DNA of 64,000 nucleotides from Tetragonia tetragonoides (GCA_038025085.1 CM076140.1:33895001-33959000); one strand, 5' to 3'; shown: positions 32,563 through 45,194, counted from the stretch's first letter. Made by a program: numbers and translations. Notes: generated by a model not told the origin, from the letters alone.

Positions 32563-32795
32563 TGAGTGATGGGTGAGGAAGCGTCGATTTGCACGATAGG
32601 ACAACTGTATATTCCTTTAGATATACGGGTTGTCTACGAGTTGCGACGCGAACTTCCTCGAGGGTCGATAAGGGTCAGAAGGTTGTGCCAAGGCACATGC
32701 AAATGATGCAAAATATTGAACATGTTATTAAATAATTAAGCAAACTTGACTTTCGAGTCTCACCCTCTTAAATAAATCCCCATTGAAGTCGCCAC
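32563..32795 (-). other. retroelement leader with primer-binding site, truncated
   Basis: On the minus strand this follows the LTR described next. Right after the LTR end comes TGGCGACTTCAATGG (complement of about 32780-32794), which resembles the tRNA-Arg-type primer-binding sites of some plant Ty3/gypsy elements. The leader ends abruptly at the satellite, so gag and pol are missing. Confidence 0.6.
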
Positions 32796-34091
32796 TGTAA
32801 GGACCCGGGATTTTTCCATCCATCTGTTTCCACGGAGTACGTCCTTATAGAAAATTTGTAAGCTGGGGGCTTTAGATAAGTTCAAGGGACCATCGAGTTA
32901 GAAAAGATTTTGTAAAGACTTGAATTCAATAAAAACCATGAAAGAGGTCACAAATCTGCTATCGGCGTTTTATCGAAGGGACAAACAGAAGGGGCAACTC
33001 AATAGCGCAACAAGTGAACTGGTCATGTTTTTAGAAAGACTCCCGCTCATATAGAACATATGAGTACCCAAGAATAATAGGTTCGGGGGTGAAGGTACGA
33101 GGTTGGAATGTGTTAGGCACCCAACTCGCCCGTATTATGACGGCCTCTACTAACTCAAGTTTACTTAATAATTTAAAGACATAATTCCCATACAAAATCG
33201 GTTTAACAACCTAGACTTAGACTAGTAATTAATTCATCACAAGCATCACAACATTTATTTTTAACCCTTATTTAGACAGGCATTCATTTGGCAAATTGGC
33301 AGCACAACGATTATACAGACAATATTTAGGAAGTAATAAAAATGTGCACTAGCATGATATCTACATTATGACTACTAGAAAATAAACAGTTAAGCAATTA
33401 ATTTAATTTGAGCCGTCAGGAGTTTGAACCTGAACTGTAAGCTATGTTTGACAAAAATAGTAATGACAAGATCTCAATAATAAATTTGGAAGAAAGAGGG
33501 AGGAGTTCGGGAGTACTCAACCGAGAATACAGGTTGTCAACTGTAGACTATGTATTTTGAACTGAGGGAGGAGGGTCGTATTTATAGGCGTGGGAAGTAG
33601 GGCTGGACAGGTGAAAAGAGCCGAATTTTTGAATTGGGCTGGAAAAAATAATCGGTCCTGAAGCTGAGCCACCGCCGCTAGCGGCCCAGCTCACAGCCGC
33701 TAGCGACTCTGGATTAAAATCCAGGGCCGCTGACGGTTGGGATGAGCCAGCTGAATGTCGTCATAATGACGACATCCAGTCTATTTTAATTTTCTGGATG
33801 AATTTTGTATTCCGAAAAATATGAAAACACCGTTTTACCCTTGGGCGGTAAAAGACAGTTCTACCCCCGGTCACAACTTGGCGACCGAGAGTCGGAAAAA
33901 GGCATAAAAGGTGTCGTTGGAAAGCTCTTAAAGGGGCTTTTGAATGGGACTGGAATAAAGGAGTGATCAAGGAAAAAACCTGAGACCTTATCTTACCTAT
34001 TAAAGCAAAAATAGCATTCAAGTTTATAAATTACTCCTTTCATCATCGGGTTTTTGCGGAGAAATCTGAAGGTGCTTTTTTGGCATCTACA
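32796..34091 (-). repeat. single LTR of a Ty3/gypsy-like element, minus strand
   Basis: Read on the minus strand it begins TGTAGATGCC and ends GGGTCCTTACA, giving TG...CA ends and a length of 1296 bp, followed by a primer-binding site. That order makes it a 5' LTR. No partner LTR is found in the window. The small frame at 33761-34021 has no recognisable domain. The family is uncertain; the primer-binding site suggests an Ogre/Tat-type element. Confidence 0.65.
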
Positions 34092-36366
34092 GTATCATAT
34101 TTATAATCTCCGATGAAGCGAGAGACCCAAGCATAGAGATTATAGTTCCCTTTTCGTATGCTATATATATGGTGAAATAGCCATTTTCATATGCTTTTGT
34201 CCAGAACTGATAACCCTGCAGCATACACACATTCAGGTAAACTGGTAAAACAATGATTTTAGTATCAGTCCTCGCAGTCCCCAAGTTGGAAAGGAGTACA
34301 AGAAGGCATGTCATTGTTTATTTCTTTTAAGTATTGATTTACCCATTTTTTAGTTCATGAAGTTTTGTGTGGGGTTCCATTTTAGTGATTTACATGACTG
34401 AATTTTTGTACGGATCTTGTTGCTTCATGAATTTAATATAAAAAAAATTTCATGGAAGTACAGTACTATTTTTCTATTCCACTGGCCTTGGTGACGTATT
34501 TTTTGTGAACACTAATATATTGATGGTGTTGGGATATGGATATGGTGGTGAGCCACCAAGAGAAATACTTCTCTAATGCTGATTCTACAGGTTTTTAATC
34601 TTGATTTACAAACAAGAAGTGTCTATCGAGTTTGTTTTAGTAGTATTACTTTTGGTTCTCTCCGTTTTACAAGTAAGGTCTTCCAAATTCCTGCTCTTTT
34701 ATCCCCTGACTTTTGTCCTGTTTAGTTTCAAGTTATTAGCTTAGATGATCAACTTTCTTTTGCTCATCAGCCTTTGATCAATTAATTTGGGATGTGTCCT
34801 TTAACCTGAGTCCGATTATTTGGGATGCAGATCAAGAAGCATGTCGTCACACATTTACAGAATAGCTAAACCTTCATTAATTATGTGTCCTCGCATTAGT
34901 ATATTCAATCTAAAGTATCCTTTATCTATAGTAGGTCTTTATTATCCTTTATTTGCATATGGTCCTCCATCTTTCAATGTATCTCCCTTCGATTTTTTTG
35001 TCTTTCTACATTCCCCTTAGTCGGTAGTATAATCGATTAGTTGTATTTAATGGTGTTTCACTATCCATCACAAGTATATCAATTAGTACATGTTTCTTCT
35101 ACTGTTACTAACTGTTACATGGTTTAAAATTGGTTATTCAATTCATCAATTACACTTTTGTAGGTTAGGTGCATTGAGGGTGGCAGCTACTTGAAGATCT
35201 AAGACTTGCTCTATTCCACCTCATGCCAAACTTATACATGTTTTTTTTTTATAAACTTTTGCTGTAATATATGTAGGCTTGCCCACTCTTTTTTCGTTCA
35301 AAACAATGTATGACATTTTATATCTATATATTATGCTACACTTTTTATCATTGTTTGATCGAATTGGTTGATAGGATATGATGATGTAGAAAGAGAGATC
35401 AAAGGAGGTATAGCTAGAGAGATTAGAATTATTTATGAAAGGCACTTTGTGGTACGGTGAGAGTTGAGAGCTCTACTTATAGGTAATTTATAGGAGAGGT
35501 AGAAGCTGGAAAAAATTTGTCTACACATTGGCGTTGAAAAGATTGCAATTGCCTTGATGCAATTTTTATCAACGCAATTTTTACATTGGGCCAATTATCT
35601 ATACATTTCCATGCTATCACCTCCAAAAACAATGTAGCAAACATGTTTACCCTCTAAAGAAGTAGAGGTTATAGATCAAAATGTTTCAAATTTGTTCCCT
35701 TTTTTTATATAATTATCAATACCTTTGTTCCGTTACTTCCCCCCATACGTATATAGGGCAAACAATACATTACTATGAAGGGTTAACCTCATTATAAATT
35801 TGACTTTGGGTTTATGATGTTCTATCTCATCCCTACAAAATTACTTTGGAAATATATGTTAGCTTTCAACATGAACATGCACTACGAATTTGGCCGTTCT
35901 AGAAATAATCAATTTTACAATCTGAACTTTCCTCGTTTTTCTCCGCCTACTAAATAGAAAACAATTTACATAGCTCATCACTCTTGCTATATACCCAACA
36001 CACGCATTTGCGTGCAATTCAAAATTAGTAATAATAATAATAATAAAGGAGTTTTAACACTAATATAACCACCTAAACTAATCATTATGCTAGTTGCAAT
36101 TTTCATATTACAATTGTGTTGACAACAAATTTTATAACATGAAAACCATACAATATACTATAAACCACAGGCTTTATAGTTGTCTTTAACATCGTCAGTA
36201 TCACTTAATATTGATGATAAATATTATATTTATCTTATTTATTTATGACATAAAACAACTATGAATAGAAAAAATAAACAAATCATTTCTTATATTGAAA
36301 GTGAAACCAAATTACGTGACTTTTAACTGATGTGATCGAAAATTACTGAGTACAATATTGAAGTAT
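34092..36366. other. intergenic, no supported gene
   Basis: About 2.3 kb of AT-rich sequence. It has only short open frames without recognisable motifs, a few T and A runs, and an (AAT)n run near 36030. There may be fragments of a gene or element near 34500-34850, but I cannot identify them. Confidence 0.5.
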
Positions 36367-36371
36367 AAATG

Positions 36372-36552
36372 TGTTAGTAATATAAATATCCATATATATA
36401 AGTTATATATATTATTCTTCTGTAATCTTCTGTAATCTTCTAGAGTCTTCTGTAATCTCTTGTAATTTTTTCCTTTTAGGTCTCTCACTCCCTTGTATAA
36501 ATACTCACATGTATACAAAGAGATCAAGCAATTCCTTTCATACATTTTTACA
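36372..36552 (+). repeat. copia 5' LTR (181 bp)
   Basis: It starts TGTTAGTAATATAAATATCC and ends CATTTTTACA. It contains an internal short repeat of TCTTCTGTAATC and a TATA-like box (TATAAATA, 36496-36503). It differs from the 3' LTR mainly by two small insertions or deletions. Confidence 0.93.
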
Positions 36553-36569
36553 TGGTATCAGATCAACAT
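36553..36569 (+). other. copia primer-binding site (initiator tRNA-Met type)
   Basis: TGGTATCAGATCAACAT directly follows the LTR end. TGGTATCAGA is the standard match to the 3' end of plant initiator tRNA-Met, used to prime reverse transcription. Confidence 0.85.
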
Positions 36570-37012
36570 TTAACTCTAAACCTACCTTCCCAAAATCATA
36601 GTCTATTGCTTCAGTCCTGTAGTCATCGTCCAGGCTACTATAATCTCATTATCTTTCATATCTGCTAGCCTGGTCCCGCTAGTTAGTCTCTCTCTTGATT
36701 TGTCAACCACTACTACTAGTCCTTGCTAGTCATCCATCTCCACTAGCCAAAAAATAAAAATAAATAAAAATAAAAAAAAACCAAAACCTTTCCTGATTGA
36801 TCACATCAAACATCAAGGCATTAGACGGACACCGACTTATAGAGTCCATTTGAAGAGATAAGTTTTTGACTAAATTTCTGTCTTTTTGTGGTGTGGTTTC
36901 ATTAACTTACTACTACCGCATTTTACAGTATCAATTGAAGGAGTTTGTCTTATTTTGGATTGCATCATCCATTATTGTTCACAATTTGTCTATTGATTAG
37001 TTATTTGAGCAC

Positions 37013-40000
37013 TTGGGTATGGCTTGGTCAAATGAACAGTTCCAGCGACTTCTTCCAGTACTCCGCGGTAGAAAGGCAAATTTTGTTGGTAAGACAGTAT
37101 TTGTTCCTAAAAATTCTTCAAGTTGGATAATTGACTCTGGAGCTATAGACCATTTTACTTGTAATCAGTCTGTCTTACGAAATATATCGTCCTTAAATAC
37201 ACATTATTCCTCTGTTTCTTTGCCCAATAGTTCTGTTCTCAGTCCCAAATCTCGTGGTAATATCAATGTCACCCCACAATTAAAAATGTACAATGTTTTT
37301 TTCTTATCCGAGTTTAATTGCAATCTCATGTCCGTGAGTAAGCTCACTTCTGAAAATAATTGTGCAGTGTTCTTCTTTCCCACCTTTTGTGTTGTCCAGG
37401 ACCTAAAATCGAGGACATTAATTGGAGGAGGTAAAATGAAGGATGGGCTCTATCACCTCAAGATGTCATCTCCACATGTCGTTGCTGCTACAGTGAAAGA
37501 TTCGCCGCAAATATGGCACCAACGCCTAGGTCACTGTTTTGTTAGTCGTTTATCTCTTATTCCTAACCTCTCTCATTTTGTGTTTTAATAGTTTGGAAAA
37601 TTGTCCTTGTGATGTGTGTCTACGTGCAAAACATGCCAAACTTCATTTCCGTCTTAGCAATAATAAAAGTACAATTCCTTTTGAACTTCTTCATATTGAT
37701 GTGTGGGGACCTTATCATACAGCTAGTCATTCTGGTGCACACTTATTTTTGACACTTGTGGATGATTATTCTCGAGCTAGTTGGGTGTTTCTTTTAAAAA
37801 GAAAATCTGATGTATGTCAATGTTTTGTCCATTTCTATAACATGGTTTTTACTCAATTTGGCCATGTTGTTAAGAAAATTCGAAGTGATAATGCACCCGA
37901 AATTATAGAAGGAGTGTTAAAGGTTTTTATCTTGAAAAAGGGATCATAAACCAAACATCTATAGCTGGTACCCCTCAACAAAACGGTGTGGTAGAGCGTA
38001 AGCATAGACACTTGTTAGAAGTAGGAAGAGCCCTTCGTTTTCAAGCTGGTTTACCTTTATCTTTTTGGGGGGAGTGTATTCTGACAGCCGCTTACCTTAT
38101 TAATCACATACCCACACCTCGCTTGAATAGCAAAACACCTTATGAAGTTCTCCACCACCGTCCATCTTCTTACTCTCACCTTCGAGTTTTTGGGTGCCTA
38201 TGTTATGCTCGTGATCCTCAATGTGTTAAGGATAAGTTTGCACAACGATCTCGTCTTTGTGTGTTTGTTGGATATCATCCTCAGAAAAAAGGTTACAAAA
38301 TTTACGACTTAGAATCTCGACGTATCTCTGTGTCTAGAGATGTCATATTTTATGAGCATATTTTTTCCATATTTGTCCAAATGCCCCACAAGTCCTCCAG
38401 TGTCTTCCACTACATCTCCACCTATTCACAATTAGGGTAAGGGGAGGATGAACCTATAATTGTCGTGCATACTCCTCCCCGTGATCCCAACGAATCAGTG
38501 AATGATCCGTCTACTCCTCTGTCAGCTCCAGCGTCGTCATCACCTCCGACTTTGTCGTCCCCTTCCTCATCATCTCCGACCTTGTCGTCCCCTTCCTCAT
38601 CATCTAGTCCACCACTACATGAACATGTTTCCTTCCCTACTACTAATAGTATAGGTACTGAAGCGGAATCTCAGGTGCCACTTTCACGACCTCAACGTGA
38701 GCGACGACCACCAGCACGTCTTAATGATTATATCTATGACATTTCAGGCGATAAGAGCTCGACCTCTCCTGCTTCCAATTGTGTGTCCTCGGGTAAGCCT
38801 TATCCCATTTCTTGTCATTTAGCCACTTCTTGTTTCTCCCAAAAATATACTTCTTTTCTTGCAGCCATTACAGCTCATAGAGAACCCAAAAATTAATCAG
38901 AAGCGGCGCAACATCCAGGTTGGAGAGAAGCTATGAGAAACGAGAGTCAAGCATTGGAAAATAATCACACATGGGATCTAGTTCACCTTCCTCGTGGTAA
39001 GAAAACAATTGGGTCTAGATGGGTGTATTCCATCAAATATAATTCAGATGGGACAATTGAACGTCTTAAGGGTCGAGTCGTTGTTCAAGGTTGCACACAG
39101 GTTGAAGGGGTTGATTATAATGAGACTTTTTCTCCGGTTGCCAAACTCACCACTGTGAGATGTCTACTAGCTGTTGCATCTGCTAAAAATTGGGTCCTCC
39201 ATCAAATGGATGTAAACAATGCGTTTATTCATGGAGATTTCAATGAAGAAATTTACATGCGTCCTCCACCTGGATATCTATCCGAAAATGACAATCGTGT
39301 ATGTCTACTATGAAAGTCATTGTATGGGTTGAAGCAACCAAGCAGACAGTGGTATCGAAAATTTTCTAGTACCTTACTTCGGTATGGTTTTCGACATTCT
39401 CGAGCTGATCATTCTTTATTTATTCGGCGTCATGGATCCGAGCTTATGGCTGTACTTGTTTATGTTGATGATGTTATTATTGCTGGAAATAGTCAGGATG
39501 CTTGTGATCGGCTCAAACAATATTTGTCGGGATGTTTTCCTATCAAAGACTTGGGTCCACTTTGATATTTTCTTGGTCTTGAAGTCGCCCGTTCTCCGGA
39601 AGGAATATTTGTATGCCAATGTAAGTATGCTTTAAATATTCTAGATTATGCAGGAGTTTTGGGTGTTAAGCCTACAACTTTTCCAATTCAGCAACAACAT
39701 CGTTTGAATGCCGAAGATGGTGAATTTTACCACGATCCAGCATGCTACAGAAGGCTAGTCGGTCGCTTGATCTATCTCACAATCACTCGACCAGATATTG
39801 CATACTCTGTACAGATATTAAGTAAGTTCATGCAAACCCCTCGGCAACCTCATTTTGATGCAGCTATTAGATTGTTACGCTACATTAAGAACACCTCAGG
39901 TCAAGGCATCTTTGTCCCTTCTACTAGTGATCTTCAAGTTTATGCTTATTGTGATGCTGATTGGGGAGCTTGTCCAATGACTCGACGGTCTCTTAGTGGA

Positions 40001-40429
40001 TTTTTTGTTCAACTAGGACGTTCTCCTATATCTTGGAAATCAAAGAAACAACTAATTGTGTCTCACTCTTCAGCTGAAGCAGAATATCGTTCTATGGCAT
40101 TGACTACTACTGAACTCATTTGGTTGAAGGCACTTTTGGATGATCTTACTGTTTCTCATTCGAAGCCTATGTTTCTTTTCTGTGATGATAAATCTGCACT
40201 TCATATCATTCAAAATTCCGCTTTTCATGAGCGGACCAAACATGTTGAAATTGATTGTTATTTCATAAGGGAGCAATTTCAGTCAGGAACAATTGTTCCT
40301 CGTTATGTTCCTTCACGTTATCAGCTTGCAGATGTCTTCACAAAAGGTCTCGGACATGCTCGATTTCATGAAATAATTGGCAAGTTGGGCATTCTAATCT
40401 TCATGTTCCAACTTGAGGGGGAGTGTTAG
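37013..40429 (+). pseudogene. copia pol: protease, integrase, reverse transcriptase and RNase H, broken
   Basis: Protease motif WIIDSGAIDHFTCN near 37125. Then a GAG-pre-integrase stretch (IWHQRLGH), integrase with CDVCLRAKH, HIDVWGP, DDYSRASWVF and [17 protein letters not shown], reverse transcriptase with WDLVHLPRGKKTIGSRWVY, HQMDVNNAFIHGD and the catalytic YVDDV (near 39462), and RNase H with YCDADWG, SSAEAEYRSMA and the terminal DVFTKGL. The frame shifts near 37560-37590 and again before 37988, and stops fall at 38438, 38894, 39311 and 39563. The Ser/Pro-rich linker near 38500-38610 holds a duplicated 30-33 bp unit. Confidence 0.92.
40413..40423 (+). other. copia polypurine tract
   Basis: TTGAGGGGGAG lies immediately before the 3' LTR start TGTTAG, the normal place for plus-strand priming. 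Confidence 0.85.
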
Positions 40430-40618
40430 TAATATAAATATCCATATATTTAAGTCATATATATTATTCTTCTATAATCTTCTGTAATCTTCTAGAGTCT
40501 TCTGTAATCTCTTCTAATCTCTTGTAATCTTTTCCTTTTAAGTCTCTCACTCCCTTGTATAAATACTCACATGTATCAATACATGGAGATCAAGCAATTC
40601 CTTTCATACATTTTTACA
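40424..40618 (+). repeat. copia 3' LTR (195 bp)
   Basis: The same sequence as the 5' LTR with a few substitutions, an extra TCTTCTAATC-type unit and an extra ATCAATACATGG segment. It ends in CATTTTTACA followed by the target duplication AAATG. The TATA-like box is at 40558-40565. Confidence 0.93.
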
Positions 40619-41276
40619 AAATGACAGCCTGTCGAGAGTCGAGACTCTTGGATTGTCTCATATTTAAAGTACAAAAGTAATTAAGGAAGGATTAAGACAA
40701 GAAATGTTCTAGAGACACTATACACATTGGACTTGTCTAACTCTCGATAATGTATCAATCATCATTATCGCGACCCGGCGTGATTTGGATAAACTCGATA
40801 CTCGAATACACCCATTTTTCATATAGACCCGACCAAATCAAAAAATACCCAACCACATGTGATCATCCTAGCGAAATGAACCCGAATCGAATCTACACGA
40901 AATACAAATGTATTCAACAGATAATGATTTAGCATCCAAAATCAACAAAGGTTATGTAGGCCCTTAACGTTCCACTATTTAGCTACGTAGACCATCGATG
41001 TTAAAATTGGGCTATATAGTCCATCAACGTTTTGTTGTTAGCCTATGTGAAACATTGGCCACCGGAAAGTGACACTTACACACAAATGCATCACTCCGTG
41101 TGAGAGACACGTGACCAAACACTCACGAACAAAACTCTTTTTTGGTTATCAATTCCTAGATCTCTTTTTTCCCCACTATGTTCCTTGATCGTCGTAGAAA
41201 TTATGTTGACTTCGGTGAAGTTGGTAGCAGTGAAATTATGGCTAATGTTAGATTTGGTGGAGTTAGCATTGTTGAT

Positions 41277-41825
41277 TAGGGATAGTAATCAAGTCCGAAT
41301 CCGATTCGTTTATACCAAAAAAATCTGAATCAAATCCGAATTAAAAAATCTAAGTCCGAATCCTATTAGCAAACTCTGAATCCGAATTGGATTCGGATGT
41401 TGTGTGAAATCCGCCAAAATCCAATTTACCTCCGAATCCGATCCGAATATCAGATTATTTTTAATATTTTTTTAAAAAAGAGCACTACATCCTTAATATA
41501 TGTGAATTAAGTATATATATGTTCACCTTTATTTGTATCTTAAATCCATAATATATTTACCATATTTATTTTTGTTGAATTAGCAATTAGCTATTTGAGA
41601 TATCTTATATATGTTCACATTTAAATAAAAAAATTGGAAATAAATCGAGTAGACATATTGGATCTGGATCGGATTCAGAGGTTACAGATTCCAAATAGTT
41701 TCAGATTCGATCCTCCCTAATCGGAGGTTATTCGGATTCGGAGGTGATTTTAGAATCCGTTTAGTATTCGGAGCGGATTCGGATTTAGCATAATCCGCTC
41801 CGAATCCGATCCATTGCCATCCCTA
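41277..41825. mobile_element. hAT-type MITE with perfect 8 bp TSD
   Basis: It begins TAGGGATAGTAATC and ends with the inverted form GATTGCCATCCCTA-like (CCATTGCCATCCCTA). The 8 bp duplication TTGTTGAT flanks it exactly (41269-41276 and 41826-41833). The interior is made of CCGAATCCGA and CGGATTCGG phrases pointing inward from both ends. Length is 549 bp, non-coding. An 8 bp duplication and a TAGGGATGGCAAT-like end are hAT features. Confidence 0.88.
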
Positions 41826-41867
41826 TTGTTGATGGAGGTGAAGGTACACAATGACAGTGTTCTTTTA

Positions 41868-42165
41868 GGTGGCGTTTACTTGTAAACAATGATGATTACA
41901 ATGTAATCCATCATGTTATAGGGTAAATATGGGTAGAAAAGGAAGGAGGGGGAGGAGAAAAATGAGATTTGGGAGATTGATTGCATTATCCAATGTAATC
42001 ATCTTTACATGGTCTAAAGTAGTACAATTGTAATTACAATGGATGTCGTAATCAAATTCACTTTTTCTATGTTTCTCCTCCCCCTCCTTCCTTTTCCAAT
42101 CCACATTTACCCTATAAAATAGTGCATTACATTGTAATCACCGTTACAATCAAGTAAACAAGCCC
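41868..42165. mobile_element. PIF/Harbinger-type MITE (Tourist-like), palindromic
   Basis: The ends GGTGGCGTTTACTTG and GGGCTTGTTTACTTG (the latter on the minus strand) are inverted repeats that extend inward through ATTACAATGTAAT and a GGAAGGAGGGGGAGGAG arm paired with CTCCTCCCCCTCCTTCC. The target duplication is TTA (41865-41867 and 42166-42168), the three-base type of PIF/Harbinger. Length is 298 bp, with arms of well over 100 bp, so the transcript could fold into a near-perfect hairpin. Confidence 0.87.
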
Positions 42166-42989
42166 TTAGTTTTAATTTTATTTATCATCATAGAAAATAA
42201 AAAAAGAGAACACAGGGAAAAGGAAAGGATTCTGAGAAGGAGAAACAGAAGCTATGAAAGAAAAAGAAAACATATAAGGAGATAATGTTAGTAGATTTCT
42301 TAATACAATGCATAAAGAGGTGGAGAGTGCTAACTTCAAGCAAGCCCTCTTCCTTTAAGCAGGAGCTTACAGGTTTGTCATTCCTCCAGACTATATTCTA
42401 CATATTGCATGATAAACAATGCTAAGTCGATGGTGAAGAGGTAGCGAATCAACAAACAAAAAGAAAACATAAGAGTGATGACTGATGAGGAACGTTTTTA
42501 CATAAGCCATCGGGTTCTAATTTTTAGGTCTAAGCTCAACAACTATTAACAGAAAATAAAAGATCAAGCTCAGCAACAACACTAGCGGAACTTCAGAGGG
42601 AGGAGACGTATGAAATTTTTTTTTTGGTTTTTTTTTTTTGCCTTATTAATGGTTTCGCATCAGATTATTGGCAAAATGTAAAGCATTTGTTTTGAGGAAA
42701 CAATTTTGAACGCTGATTAACTGGTATTTTATTTATTTTATTTGGATCCTATGAGAGTTTTAATTAGATGAATGTAAAGAGTTGATTTGAAAACATTAAT
42801 ATTTACAGGCATTTTCTTCGGCCACTTGCTTTCGTCAGAGTATGTACGCCACACTCTTATTTCCGATGCCAATGGCTTCCGTGATTCAAAATTAGAATGT
42901 CGATGGCCTATGTAATCAATTTTCAACGTTGATGATCTACGCAGCCAAAAGTGAATCGTTAAGGGCCTACATGACCTTTGTTGTATCCA

Positions 42990-43565
42990 AAATAATTGAA
43001 AACTTTTAACTAAACATACCTGAAATCATTGTTATTTTGAAATTCTTCACATAAAATTGATAATTTCATTTTATTTCTAATTATATAGGCTCTGAATCGT
43101 GAATTAAATCTGACTTAATATAACCCAAATATCAGGCTAATTCATAACTCGATATACACATAATAATATAAACTGATCCAACTCGATCCGAATACTCGTG
43201 TAACTTGAACTAAAATGATTTGACCCAAACCCAACTAAATCAGTCCGAATACCACCTCTACTTATTGGTATTTAGTATCACAATCCTAAATCACGTCCCT
43301 AACAATAAAGCTCAATCACAATAGTTAAATTGCTTTGCCTTTAGTTACAACACCATCCTAGGAAAGGAGCAAATCATCCAAAATTTGCCCTACGCGTCAC
43401 AGGCTGTGACAAATAAAATGTCACATGTGCCGACGTGGCAGAGAATGGGCGTGTGCCCCAAAAAGCCAACGATGAAAATGAAAAAAAAATAAAAATGGAA
43501 AAAGCCATGTGAACTGAGCCAATGTAAGGGGGAAAAGAACCCAAGTCCCTAATCCTCCAAAAGAA
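42990..43565 (+). promoter_or_regulatory. upstream region of the PDZ-like gene remnant
   Basis: An AT-rich stretch, then at 43390-43445 a cluster of short palindromes: GTCACAGGCTGTGAC, GTCACATGTG and GACGTGGC (a G-box or ABRE-like core at about 43431). They lie about 120-170 bp before the first ATG at 43566 and are the only promoter-like signs here. No TATA box is obvious. Confidence 0.35.
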
Positions 43566-44870
43566 ATGATTGTCTCTCCACTGCCTTCACCCTCGTTTCT
43601 CTCTCCTCACCAAATCCACCGCCGGTTTCTTTCTCCTCTCGGACTCCAAGCCTGCTCCACTCCTCTCTCTTTCCCCAAACCGACCATTTACGATTCACTT
43701 CTCCAATTATGGACTGTAAGAAGAAGAAAGCAACTGGGTTCAGACCCAAACTCGAGAAAGAGTACAGAATGGGACTGAGGAGAGCGTTATTTTTCTCAGG
43801 TACCTATCTGTCGGCGTTTCATGGTTGTGACTTGTAAAATAATCAATTTCGCTTCTTTTTTATTGTTTTTTTTATCGTTTTTCGAAATTAGATGTCAATT
43901 TGATTAGGGGATCTTTTTTGTTAGGTGGGTTTCTGTTTTGGTACAAGCAAATTATTTATTGAGTTGAATCTGTATATGGTGATACAATTTTAGGGAGTGG
44001 GTTTTGTTGTACGTGGCCTAGCTACGAGAACTTGATAAGCCATTGGGTTTGGGTCAGAACCTTGGTGGTGGAGTTGTTATCTCTTTTAGCATGATTCAAT
44101 TTGTTTTGAATCTTATGCACTCCAACTGTTTGCTTTTTTGCCTCAATGCTTTGACATTTGGAATTTAGTTGGCCTTTTTCTTTTTGTTGTTGTTAGGTCA
44201 ATTCAGGCAGTACACAGGGGTGGGAATGCAGCAAAATATGGGCTTAAGTTAGGGGATCAGGTGCTTCATACTAGAAGTTTCTTTGGTCATGAACTTTGGC
44301 CTGCAAATAAGCTGCCTAGCCAGATTCTGTATACTTTGTTGTCAGCAGTTATTCTTCATTAGATGTTCGAATACTCCATAATTATTTGGCTATTATGTTT
44401 TCATTGTTATATTATGGCTATATTAGTCTTGCATTTGATGTTGAAGTATCTGAATCATTATTATACTCCCTACATTTTGATGAAGGTTTGAGAAGGCAAC
44501 TTGTGAATTTAGGTGACCTGAGAGAAAATGTATTTGTGAAAATAGATGCACAAGTCGTATATAGGTGCTATATTTAGTTTTTTGTTTTAAAAAAGGGAGG
44601 GTAAACTTAATCTTCTAAGTTCTGGAGAACAGGATAGATTGGACAAGGGCAAGCCATCAATTGTTGTCCCTGCAATGTCTCGGAGGGATATTCATATATT
44701 CAAAGTAGGCTCATTTAATTTTAACTGTAGTTCTGTGAAGTTTCAATTCATATTGTTTATAATCTGACCTTTTGGTTAATGAGTTTATTTTAAATGCTCA
44801 GGAAAATGATATGGGAAACAAATTGGCCTATGTTCTGAGTATGAAATGATTCTGCCAAAGGTGCAGAGTA
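43566..44870 (+). pseudogene. decayed gene with transit-peptide-like start and PDZ-like exon
   Basis: From 43566 a Ser/Pro-rich, plastid-transit-like segment (MIVSPLPSPSF...) runs to a frame change near 43709, after which another frame reads MDCKKKKATGFRPKLEKEYRM to a donor-like CAG|GTACCT at about 43800. An exon-like piece at about 44200-44325 reads AVHRGGNAAKYGLKLGDQ and then SFFGHELWPANKL, which looks like the carboxylate-binding end of a plant plastid PDZ domain. Further short pieces follow at about 44635-44705 (SIVVPAMSRRDIHIFK) and 44800-44870. Stops and a changed end after ANKL suggest a pseudogene. The parent gene is not identified. Confidence 0.4.
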
Positions 44871-45194
44871 TGAAAGCTCAACAACGTAGAATAACATTAA
44901 GAGTGCGTTTGGATACTAATATTTGATTTAAATTTGATGAATTCGATTCTAAAATTTGAAATTTTGCAATTCAAATTCAATTCAGTTGTTTGGGAAAACA
45001 AGGAATTTCAATTCACAAATTTAAAATCTGAATTTCTTGTTTGGGTAAATATGCAATTTCAATTTCAAAATTTGAAATTCAACCAATGTTTAGCAAAATA
45101 TGCTCTTTCATTTGCTGAATTTGCACATAAATTAATGAAAAAACACAATTGAAATATCATTTCCATTGATATTTGTACATACAATCATGATTCA

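Larger units (their letters stand above)
36367..40623 (+). mobile_element. Ty1/copia retrotransposon with perfect TSD, gag mostly lost
   Basis: The element has a 5' LTR (36372-36552), primer-binding site (36553 on), a pol region in copia order (protease, integrase, reverse transcriptase, RNase H), a polypurine tract (40413-40423) and a 3' LTR (40424-40618). The 5 bp target duplication AAATG is perfect (36367-36371 and 40619-40623). Only about 460 bp separate the primer site from the protease region, so gag is nearly all deleted. Pol carries several stops and at least one frameshift, so the copy is not autonomous. Confidence 0.95.
40943..42983. mobile_element. inverted-repeat (possibly MULE-like) element without transposase
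   Basis: About 120 bp at 40943-41062 and the reverse complement of about 42870-42983 can be aligned by eye through CAACAAAGGTYATGTAGGCC, CCTTAACG, CGTAGAYCATC and TAGKCCATC phrases. Each arm contains two or three loose sub-repeats of a CCATCAACGTT-like phrase. The ends and the target duplication are not sharp, so limits are approximate. The interior has no open frame of note and holds two younger MITEs. Long, diverged terminal inverted repeats suggest a Mutator-type or foldback element. Confidence 0.6.

Noticed and set aside
34087..35445. Several open frames of 60-90 codons in the spacer before the copia element
   Set aside because: AT-rich, no recognisable motif, no consistent splice structure.
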